NCBI GenBank assembly: GCA_018268315.1
Contig: JAFDWU010000004.1
Coordinates: 91,442 to 155,441 of the forward strand
Direction: 5' to 3'
Source of the DNA: Armatimonadota bacterium
Lineage (GTDB): Bacteria; Armatimonadota; Fimbriimonadia; Fimbriimonadales; Fimbriimonadaceae
DNA length: 64,000 nt
The position numbers and the translations under genes are program-made. The notes beneath the pieces were generated by a model. That model was not told the DNA's origin. It was given only the letters and a program-made list of their open reading frames with translations, and did not search any database. Below, in pieces: positions 1 through 6,386 of this stretch; within the stretch, counting starts at the first letter, position 1; every line of letters begins with the position of its first letter.

Positions 1-1088
1 TCGTTGCGGCTTTGGCGCATCATTCGCGAGTTCATGCCTTCAAGAGAAAGCAGGATTGAGCCGCAGATGTTCTGCTTCACCTTATCAAGCTCATCGTTCT
101 TGACCGCGCCCTGCATCACTTTGTCAAACTCTTCGCGAACCAGCTTTTGGACTTGGGGCCATTGCTCTCTGCTCGTCCCGCCGAAGACGGTGAAGACACC
201 ACCCGCCGAATAGCTAAGGGTGTAGCTGCCCACCGAGTAAGCAAGCCCGCGCTTCTCACGAATCTCCTGGAATAGCCTGCTGCTCATGCCTCCGCCGAGG
301 ACTCCATCAAGCACGGCCAGCTGGTAAAGCTCATCATCGTACACGCTGCAGCCATCCGCTCCGATGCAGAAGTGCACCTGTTCCACGTCCCGCTTGATCT
401 CTTGATCTTTGATGGTGCTTTGCGGCCTATCGACTTTCTCGCTGTTCGCCTCATCAGCCGGTACGCCGCCAAGGCGCTTCTCCGCTTCCTTGATCACCTC
501 ATCAGGATCGACTGCGCCGCTGATCGAGAGCAATAGATGACTACCGCGGTAGCGGCGATCCATATAAGTCTGCAAATCCTTGCGCCCAAAGGAAGCTACG
601 CTGTCGCGAGTTCCAATGATTGGCTTGCCAAGCGGGTGACCTGCCCATCGCTGCTCGAGATGCAAATCGTGAACGTGATCGCCCGGCTCATCCTCGGAGC
701 GCTTGATTTCTTCGATAACCACCAACTCCTCTCGCTTAAGGTCTTCGGGGTCGATCAGGGGGTGAAGCACCATGTCGGTCAGCACGTCGATCGCGTTCGG
801 GACGTCTTCCATCAACACGCGGCAGTAGTAGCAGGTGCTCTCCTTATCGGTAAAAGCGTTAAGCGAGCCGCCCCTGCCTTCAATCGATTCCGCAATCTCC
901 TTGGCAGTACGAGTCGGCGTTCCCTTGAAGAGCATGTGCTCGATTAGGTGAGTGATACCGGCTTCGGAGTCAAGTTCATGGCGGCTGCCGGTTTGGCACC
1001 AAAGGCCAATCGCGGCCGACTTGACATAATCGACGGGTTCAACCAGAACCCGCACTCCGTTTGAAAGCGTGTGTTTGACTAAGCTCAT
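1..1088 (-). CDS. M16-family zinc metallopeptidase, C-terminal part beyond window
   Basis: Seen: the minus strand from ATG at 1088 is open to base 1 with no stop, giving about 362 residues; the C-terminus lies outside the window. The inverted zinc motif HLIEH (HxxEH) sits at residues 47-51, and a downstream VVIEEI segment supplies the usual distal Glu ligand. The C-terminal half of the visible part carries the GGGMSSRLFQEIREKRGLAY signature of the second M16 domain. Known: M16B peptidases (PqqL and mitochondrial processing peptidase relatives) use this layout and act on peptides or unfolded protein. The start overlaps the stop of the upstream FAH-family gene by 4 bp (ATGA at 1085-1088), so the two are probably translated together from one message. 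No signal peptide is visible, so a cytoplasmic site is inferred. The physiological substrate cannot be told. Confidence 0.93.
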   Translation of the reverse strand, partial: MSLVKHTLSNGVRVLVEPVDYVKSAAIGLWCQTGSRHELDSEAGITHLIEHMLFKGTPTRTAKEIAESIEGRGGSLNAFTDKESTCYYCRVLMEDVPNAIDVLTDMVLHPLIDPEDLKREELVVIEEIKRSEDEPGDHVHDLHLEQRWAGHPLGKPIIGTRDSVASFGRKDLQTYMDRRYRGSHLLLSISGAVDPDEVIKEAEKRLGGVPADEANSEKVDRPQSTIKDQEIKRDVEQVHFCIGADGCSVYDDELYQLAVLDGVLGGGMSSRLFQEIREKRGLAYSVGSYTLSYSAGGVFTVFGGTSREQWPQVQKLVREEFDKVMQGAVKNDELDKVKQNICGSILLSLEGMNSRMMRQSRN

Positions 1089-1876
1089 GTTGATATCTTT
1101 GTGGCAAGCATGCCGAGCCGCTCAACCACTACTTGAATCTCGTCGCCCGGCTCAAGCAGCCTCGATCGCGTCTCAGTTATTGCGATTGGGCCGGCAAGGA
1201 TCAAGTCCCCTCTGGCAATCATTGCTGACTCGCTGGCGACGCTCACAAGTTTCGCAGGGGTGTAAGGTAGCGCGGCGGCATCGCCCTTCATAACCTCTAC
1301 GCCGTTTATCCTCGCCTTTGCTTCCAACTTAAATCGCTTACCGTCCGATTCATCGATAACGGCTTCTTCCAGTTCGTCCGGAGTCGTTAGGGCGGGGCCG
1401 ATGGCGATTGCCACATCGCGCGAGCGCCCAGGGCCGCTGCCTGCGGTTCGCTCCTCGCCTTCCACGTCCCTTGCAATAAACATGTTTGCTATCGTGTAGC
1501 CAAGGATGTAGCTCTCAGCTTCCTGGGGAGTTAGCCCGCGGGCCGATTCGGCCACGACGATTCCCAGGTAGGGGCTGATTTCGATGGATGCGCTGAAATC
1601 GGGAAGCTCCAGATAGGTGCTTGGCGCGATCAGGCAATTCGGGTTGGCATAGGTGTGAAACGGGGTTGCGTCCTGAAACCGCATCAGCTCGTCGTTCTTC
1701 GAATCATAGATTCGAATGCTGGGCGGCAACCCGATTGGAGCAATCGGCTTGGTGCGATCCACTTCGTGGACGGCAATCGCGTTCTGGCCGTCGGTCTCGT
1801 AGACTTTGCCGCCGTAGATAATGCCCGAACGAACCTTGCCTGGCTGGTCTAGGAGTTCAAATCGGCAAAGCTTCAT
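1085..1876 (-). CDS. fumarylacetoacetate hydrolase (FAH) family protein, divergent
   Basis: A 263-residue protein with ATG start at 1876. Its C-terminal two thirds follow the FAH fold used by 2-keto-4-pentenoate hydratases, oxaloacetate decarboxylases and acylpyruvases. GYTIANMFIARD corresponds to the family GYTvaNDvsaRD motif, IGPALTTPDEL to the GPalvtpDE segment, and the C-terminus carries the usual LxxGDxIxxxxxxLGxL stretch. Family members bind Mg2+ through an ExE pair plus Asp. Here the expected EVE segment reads SIEISPYLGIVV, so one acidic ligand seems lost, and the Asp of ND is replaced (NMF). That suggests altered metal binding or substrate. The N-terminal ~70 residues match the usual short cap domain. 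It overlaps the M16 peptidase gene by 4 bp, giving a two-gene operon. The family is fairly sure; the substrate is unknown. Confidence 0.85.
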   Translation of the reverse strand: MKLCRFELLDQPGKVRSGIIYGGKVYETDGQNAIAVHEVDRTKPIAPIGLPPSIRIYDSKNDELMRFQDATPFHTYANPNCLIAPSTYLELPDFSASIEISPYLGIVVAESARGLTPQEAESYILGYTIANMFIARDVEGEERTAGSGPGRSRDVAIAIGPALTTPDELEEAVIDESDGKRFKLEAKARINGVEVMKGDAAALPYTPAKLVSVASESAMIARGDLILAGPIAITETRSRLLEPGDEIQVVVERLGMLATKIST

Positions 1877-1903
1877 CTGTGCCTTTCATCGTACCTAAGC
1901 GGT

Positions 1904-2761
1904 TTAGAAGTCAACCGGACGCAGGTAGTACTCGCCGATGGCGCTCGCGCTCATCATCGCCACGGTAGGCATGTGGCGCTTCCAATGCGTGCTCTTCACC
2001 TTTGATTCGACGAGCTTCACGTCTTCGCGAGAAAAGCCGAGGCTCTCAAGTTGGTCGGCTGTATAGTCTTGCACCAGATAGTGGAGGATTCGGTCCGCTT
2101 TCGCGTAGGTAATCCCAAAGTCGCCTTCATCGGTTTGCCCCTTGATCAAGTCCGCGGAAGCAGGCTTGTTTACAATTTCTTCGGGAACGCCAAGCTCGCG
2201 GGCAAGCTGCCACACCTGGGTCTTGAATAGGTCACCCAGCGGGTTGATAGGCGGAGAATCGTCGGCGTGCCACGTGAAGTAACCAAAGAGCCTCTCGCTT
2301 TTGTTGCCGGTGCCAACCGGTAGCCCGCCCACCCGGGCGGATTGATCAAACAGGATGATCATGCGGCAGCGAGCGCAAATGTTGCCGATGCGGCCACTGC
2401 TTACCTCGCTTTGGCCCGCAAGGTAGCCATCTACCATCTCGGTAATGGGGATCGTTTCAACCTGAATGCCGGTGTCGTCCACCACTAGCTGCGCGTGGGC
2501 AAGGCTCTCGGGCGAAGAAATCTTGTAAGGCATGCGGAAGGCGAACACATTCTCTGGGCCGAACGCTCGGGCGCAGAGATAGGCGACCACCGCCGAATCG
2601 ACTCCGCCGGAAAGGCCGAGCACTACTTTTGACATCCCTCGACGCCGCCGAACCTCGTCCTGAAGGAAGCGAACCAGCCAATCCGCGACCAGGGGGGCAT
2701 TGATTTGAGGTGGGGGTTCTTGCGCAAAATTACGCTGAACGCGAACAACTGGCAGAGCCAT
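1904..2761 (-). CDS. nadE: NH3-dependent NAD+ synthetase
   Basis: Makes NAD+ from nicotinic acid adenine dinucleotide, ATP and ammonia, the last step of NAD biosynthesis, in the cytoplasm. Seen: the PP-loop motif LGLSGGVDSAVVAYL near residue 55, the GTGNKSER nucleotide-binding segment and INPLGDLFKTQV, all signatures of the NadE family. There is no glutaminase domain, so it should use free ammonia. Length is about 285 residues, ordinary for the single-domain enzyme. I chose ATG at 2761 over the upstream in-frame TTG at 2791 because a CAAACT hexamer lies exactly 6 nt before the ATG, matching the leaderless-promoter pattern found across this window. The typical YxTxxGD segment reads YFTWHADD, a small deviation. 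It is divergent from the small membrane gene at 2900. Function is very likely. Confidence 0.93.
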   Translation of the reverse strand: MALPVVRVQRNFAQEPPPQINAPLVADWLVRFLQDEVRRRRGMSKVVLGLSGGVDSAVVAYLCARAFGPENVFAFRMPYKISSPESLAHAQLVVDDTGIQVETIPITEMVDGYLAGQSEVSSGRIGNICARCRMIILFDQSARVGGLPVGTGNKSERLFGYFTWHADDSPPINPLGDLFKTQVWQLARELGVPEEIVNKPASADLIKGQTDEGDFGITYAKADRILHYLVQDYTADQLESLGFSREDVKLVESKVKSTHWKRHMPTVAMMSASAIGEYYLRPVDF

Positions 2762-2767
2762 GGACCA

Positions 2768-2773
2768 AGTTTG
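2768..2773 (-). promoter_or_regulatory. -10-like CAAACT, 6 nt before nadE ATG
   Basis: On the minus strand CAAACT ends 6 nt before the nadE ATG, with no Shine-Dalgarno between. The sequence through the ATG closely matches the one before the penicillin acylase gene at 3111-3125. Inferred leaderless promoter. Confidence 0.45.
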
Positions 2774-2899
2774 GCACGATTTCAGACTCAACGTAGGTTA
2801 CCGGGCAGGGACTTTGGACCCTTCGGACCTCCAGTTCCGCCTAAAAATCGCCAAATTAGAGTAGATTCCAATTACGGAAGGGATGAAGTGGAGAACACA

Positions 2900-3091
2900 A
2901 TGCAAGGAACGTTAAGACTTGGGCTACTTTTGATCGGCGCCATCATCGTGGTGTCTTTCGCGTTGAGGCTCGTCCTAGGCCTTGTACATCTTCTCATGCC
3001 CATCCTCGTCGTCGCCGGTATCGTTCTCATCATTTACGGCCTTGTTGGTCCGAAATCGCTTGGCGGCGGACGCAGAAATATCCTTCCCTAA
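2900..3091 (+). CDS. small two-helix membrane protein, unknown function
   Basis: A 63-residue protein starting at ATG 2900, preceded by a GGAG at about 2890. The longer frame beginning at 2705 runs antisense to the nadE start and is not credible upstream of this ATG. Seen: nearly the whole chain is hydrophobic, with two membrane segments (about residues 6-28 and 31-50) separated by a short turn, then a Gly/Lys-rich polar tail. No catalytic residues are recognisable. It lies between divergent nadE and the penicillin acylase gene, which starts 31 nt downstream with its own promoter-like hexamer, so it may be monocistronic. I do not recognise the family; it resembles the many tiny integral membrane proteins of unknown role. 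Existence is supported by clean hydropathy and a usable ribosome binding site. Confidence 0.6.
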   Translation: MQGTLRLGLLLIGAIIVVSFALRLVLGLVHLLMPILVVAGIVLIIYGLVGPKSLGGGRRNILP

Positions 3092-3110
3092 CCTTTCACC
3101 CAGCCAGTGC

Positions 3111-3116
3111 TAAACT
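3111..3116 (+). promoter_or_regulatory. -10-like TAAACT, 6 nt before penicillin acylase ATG
   Basis: TAAACT followed by TGGCGC and then ATG at 3123. There is no Shine-Dalgarno. One of the clearest leaderless-type starts in the window; a -35 element is not obvious. Confidence 0.55.
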
Positions 3117-3122
3117 TGGCGC

Positions 3123-5327
3123 ATGGTTCTCGCCTGCCTGGGCCTTCTTGTAGCTTCTCACCTACAATCCGCTACCACTAACCTTGATTCCTACGGTGTT
3201 GCGCATATTGATGCCGCATCAGCGGCGGAAGCCTTCGAAGCCGCCGGCTACGCCGTCGCTCACGATCGCCTTTGGCAGATGGAAAGAAGCCGCCGGGTGG
3301 CGGAGGGGCGAATGGCTGAGGTCTTTGGGCCAAAGTATCTGGGCAGCGATAAAGAAGTCCTACTTTCACGCTACACCGACGAGGAATTGCAGCACGAAAT
3401 AGAATCGCTTTCGCCAGAAATTCAGACTGCATTTACATCCTATGCCGCCGGTGTGAACCATTACATTGAAGATGCCAAGCGAACGGGAACGTTGCCAGCC
3501 GAATATGCTCAGGCCGGCTTCCAGCCCGCACCTTGGACAACCTTGGATTCAGCCGCCGTCGCCGTGCGGCTGTTTCAACTATTCGGTCGGCAGGGCGGAG
3601 GCGAACTACGAAACCTCGCGCTGCTGAAGTATCTAGAGTCCCAACCCAAGGTTAAAGCGAAGGCGCTTGACGTATGGGACGACTTCCTTTGGAGCAACAT
3701 CAAGGAATCGCCCACCACCGTCCAGCCCAGCGATGATCCTCAGCGCAATTCGCACATCGTGATTGCCACCCCCACCCGCGCGATGACCGAGAACCAGTTG
3801 AAGGCGCTGCCGAAGCTGGGGCTGCTGGACCTCCTCCCCGCTCTTTCTATCGCCGAGAACGAGTCCTCTACATTGGTCGCCATGAACGAGGCGGTTCCCT
3901 ATCACACGGGAAGCTATGCGATTGTCGTCAGCGCGAAGCGCTCGCTTAGCGGCCACCCATTGCTTCTATCGGGCCCCCAAATGGGCTTCCAAGTTCCCAG
4001 CATCGCTCACGAGATTCACATCAAGTACCCGGGCGTAGACGTTACCGGCCTGGATGTTCCCGGCGTTCCCGGAGTGCTGGTTGGCAACACGCCAAAGGCG
4101 GCCTGGGCGCTAACCACCGGCGTAACCGATTGCGATGACTTCTTCTTTGTTCCGAAGGATGGCGATGGCTACAAGTACGCGAATCGGCATCGAGAGCTGC
4201 AGAACGTGCCCTTCGTGGTTCATGTGAAGGGGGGACCCGATGAAACGGTGGCGCAGCAGCGGACTCTTCACGGGCCGATTCTGCTAAAAGCTGGCGGGGC
4301 ATTTTTTGCTCGCCATTGGAGCACCTACCACAATGAGCTGCGTTCCATGAACGGTTTGTTCGATCTTTACCGAATGACTTCGGCTAAAGAAGCTCGCGCC
4401 GCAGTGGCGAGGGTGACTATGAACATGAACGTGTTTTACGCCTGCCAAAACGGCGACACCGGTTGGAGCTACAGTGGCATGGTTCCCATAAGAGCCCCAG
4501 GCATCGACCCCCGCGTTCCAACCCCCGGCGCGCCGGAGAACGAGTGGAAGGGCATGATCCCGTCCGACAAGATGCCCTACGTGGTCAACCCGGCAAGCGG
4601 CCTGATCTACAATTGGAATAACAAGCCGGCCGAGTGGTGGCCAAACGGCGACACCCCGGTTTGGGGCGAGATATTCCGCAATGCGGTCATCGGGTCACGT
4701 TTAACGAAGCCAAAGTTCGCCGAAGCCGACTTGGAGCAAGCAATCTGGTACGCCGCGCGAACAAGCGATACTCGTGCCGCCTTCGCTCCATACTTGCAGG
4801 CGCTCTCGCCGGAACTCTCAGGTTGGGATGGCGTCGAGATGTTTGGCTCTCCGGAAGCTGCCATCTACCGCGAGTGGTTCACGGCTTTGCGAGATCAGCT
4901 TTTCAGGCCCTCCGTCGGCAGCCTGGTCTCTCCCGACCTCTTCGATGCGGCCGTCCAACCTTCGCTCACCCTGCGCGCGCTTCGCGGCAAAACCCGCTTC
5001 AACTATCTGGCCGGACGTAGTGCGAAGGCGGTTGTTCAGGCGGCGGCGGATGTGGCGGCAAAGCGCCTGGCGGCTAAGTTTGGAGATAGCGATGCCGAGT
5101 GGCGGCTTGGCGCCTACAGCAGCATTCCCACCCCGGAGGGGCCGAGGATTCCTTACAGCAACCGGGGAACGTTTATTCAGATAGTTTCCGTTGGCGATAC
5201 GGTACACGCCCGTAGCGTCCTGACGCCCGGAGTGGCTGAATCGGGGCCTCATCGGAACGACCAGGTGATGCTTGCCGCCTCTTGGACCTACAAGACGTCG
5301 CGACCGCAAGAGAAGACAGGCAAGTAG
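3123..5327 (+). CDS. penicillin acylase family N-terminal-nucleophile amidohydrolase
   Basis: A 734-residue precursor of the family that includes penicillin G acylase, acyl-homoserine-lactone acylases (PvdQ, QuiP) and aculeacin acylase. These hydrolyse amide bonds after self-cleavage into alpha and beta chains, usually in the periplasm. Seen: a short hydrophobic N-terminus consistent with a signal peptide; the alpha-chain segment ending in HTGSY, with Ser264 as the expected new N-terminal nucleophile of the beta chain; AIVVSAKRSLSGHPLLLSGP, equivalent to the canonical segment after the nucleophile; and AAWALTTGVTDCDDFF, matching the family AWGxTxxxxDxxD block. Length is normal. Whether it acts on beta-lactams, acyl-homoserine lactones or peptides cannot be told. 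It ends 3 nt before the stop of the convergent gene at 5331. Confidence 0.92.
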   Translation: MVLACLGLLVASHLQSATTNLDSYGVAHIDAASAAEAFEAAGYAVAHDRLWQMERSRRVAEGRMAEVFGPKYLGSDKEVLLSRYTDEELQHEIESLSPEIQTAFTSYAAGVNHYIEDAKRTGTLPAEYAQAGFQPAPWTTLDSAAVAVRLFQLFGRQGGGELRNLALLKYLESQPKVKAKALDVWDDFLWSNIKESPTTVQPSDDPQRNSHIVIATPTRAMTENQLKALPKLGLLDLLPALSIAENESSTLVAMNEAVPYHTGSYAIVVSAKRSLSGHPLLLSGPQMGFQVPSIAHEIHIKYPGVDVTGLDVPGVPGVLVGNTPKAAWALTTGVTDCDDFFFVPKDGDGYKYANRHRELQNVPFVVHVKGGPDETVAQQRTLHGPILLKAGGAFFARHWSTYHNELRSMNGLFDLYRMTSAKEARAAVARVTMNMNVFYACQNGDTGWSYSGMVPIRAPGIDPRVPTPGAPENEWKGMIPSDKMPYVVNPASGLIYNWNNKPAEWWPNGDTPVWGEIFRNAVIGSRLTKPKFAEADLEQAIWYAARTSDTRAAFAPYLQALSPELSGWDGVEMFGSPEAAIYREWFTALRDQLFRPSVGSLVSPDLFDAAVQPSLTLRALRGKTRFNYLAGRSAKAVVQAAADVAAKRLAAKFGDSDAEWRLGAYSSIPTPEGPRIPYSNRGTFIQIVSVGDTVHARSVLTPGVAESGPHRNDQVMLAASWTYKTSRPQEKTGK

Positions 5328-5330
5328 AGG

Positions 5331-6077
5331 TTACGGAAGACAGCGGGCGACGCGCGCGCGAAGCTGCTTCTTCTCGTAGGCGAAGGTGACTCGATAGGGG
5401 TCGTCGTAGATTGTGAGGTCGAGAGCTTCCGGGATGGTTGCTTCCTGCCACATCTTGCGAGCGGCCTCCTCGATCACAGCGGACACTATCACCCGCCGAT
5501 CTTCTGGGGCATGATGGCTCACGATTTCAGGGAGCCCGATCTTCGCAAGGCCGTGGGTCGAAGCATGCCCATTCTGCCAAGTAACGCTAAGGTGCATCGC
5601 GATATCCTCTCCCGATCGGTCCCGCAATAACTCTTGGTGCAGCGTTTCAACCCAGAAGACCCGCGCCGCTGTGCGGTCAGTGGCGAGCCGTCCATTTTGC
5701 AGCGAAGCTACGCCTTTGACGGCAAATGCCAGGAGCCGCAGGTGCGCCCGGCTCTTGAGAGGCTCCTCCGAGTTGTAGCGAAGGAGGGTCATCGCCTCGC
5801 AGTCCGCTAGCTCCGCCAGCATCTCGCTTTCAATGTTCGCTGACTCGATTAGAACATCGGGCCGAAAGACGTGGGGGTTGCGCTTCCGAAGCACGAGCGC
5901 CATGTGGAAGCGGACGTCGCTAAACATCAGGCCCTCCTGACCCGAAATCGGCGCGTACGGGTTCTCCTTCAGGAGCCAATCCAGGAGCTTTTCTTGAGTT
6001 AGCTGCTCTGGCTTTGGATGGTAGACCCAGTACTCGTTCAGAGCCAGATACTTGGGCTTAGATTGAAACCAAGGCAC
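5331..6077 (-). CDS. unknown protein coupled to a zinc-ribbon protein
   Basis: About 248 residues. The frame is open from 6155, but that part overlaps the upstream gene. I prefer GTG at 6077, which overlaps the upstream TAG by one base (TAGTG) and implies coupled translation. No signal peptide or membrane segment is seen. The sequence is a mixed alpha/beta globular type, with a middle segment AHLRLLAFAVKGVASLQNGR and a C-terminal region rich in charged residues. I do not recognise the family, and no catalytic motif stands out. Since it shares an operon with a CxxC...CxxC protein it may work with it, but that is only an inference from the overlap. It is convergent with the penicillin acylase gene. 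Confidence 0.75.
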   Translation of the reverse strand: MPWFQSKPKYLALNEYWVYHPKPEQLTQEKLLDWLLKENPYAPISGQEGLMFSDVRFHMALVLRKRNPHVFRPDVLIESANIESEMLAELADCEAMTLLRYNSEEPLKSRAHLRLLAFAVKGVASLQNGRLATDRTAARVFWVETLHQELLRDRSGEDIAMHLSVTWQNGHASTHGLAKIGLPEIVSHHAPEDRRVIVSAVIEEAARKMWQEATIPEALDLTIYDDPYRVTFAYEKKQLRARVARCLP

Positions 6078-6301
6078 TAGGGTCCGACCCCACTTAAGTA
6101 GCGCTGGGCAACCCCAAACTCCTCTTCCGTGAGTTGGCTGTAGCAGCTTCCGCAAAGCGCTGCCTCGTTAACCGACTTGCGGCGGCAAAGCAAGCAGTAG
6201 CCCGCCCTTCGAGCGAACGCTATGCGCCGAGCATCTCGCAGGTAGGCAATCAGGCGGTCTCTGGGCAAGCCTTCAGAATTGTCGCGCTCGCCGATTTCCA
6301 T
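6077..6301 (-). CDS. small zinc-ribbon-like protein
   Basis: A 74-residue protein with ATG at 6301. Seen: a CLLCRRKSVNEAALCGSC segment, two CxxC knuckles about 10 residues apart, as in short treble-clef or zinc-ribbon domains that bind one Zn2+. Upstream of it is a basic helix (DRLIAYLRDARRIAFARRAG) that could contact nucleic acid or protein. It has no membrane segment. A GATAAT hexamer lies 8 nt before the ATG, so it is probably the first gene of the 6301-to-5331 operon and may be leaderless. A role in nucleic-acid binding or as a partner of the downstream protein is possible but not shown. The metal-binding call is reasonably safe; the function is unknown. Confidence 0.75.
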   Translation of the reverse strand: MEIGERDNSEGLPRDRLIAYLRDARRIAFARRAGYCLLCRRKSVNEAALCGSCYSQLTEEEFGVAQRYLSGVGP

Positions 6302-6309
6302 GTACCCCG

Positions 6310-6315
6310 ATTATC
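6310..6315 (-). promoter_or_regulatory. -10-like GATAAT, 8 nt before zinc-ribbon gene
   Basis: Minus-strand GATAAT, then 8 nt, then ATG at 6301. It lies in the 85-bp divergent gap with the GH63 gene, whose own hexamer is at 6373. Confidence 0.45.
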
Positions 6316-6372
6316 CACGAATACGCCTCTCGGATGCGGCGCTACCGACTCGACTTCGGTAGGCAATCGTGA

Positions 6373-6378
6373 CATACT
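6373..6378 (+). promoter_or_regulatory. -10-like CATACT, 8 nt before GH63 GTG start
   Basis: CATACT lies 8 nt before GTG 6387, with a TCGACT 17 nt further upstream that matches a -35 at 4 of 6 bases. This supports the GTG rather than the ATG at 6429 as the start. Confidence 0.5.
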
Positions 6379-6386
6379 GGCTCTAG

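Noticed and set aside
537-947. 136-codon plus-strand frame near the left end
   Set aside because: Antisense to the M16 peptidase, whose HxxEH motif lies in the same bases.
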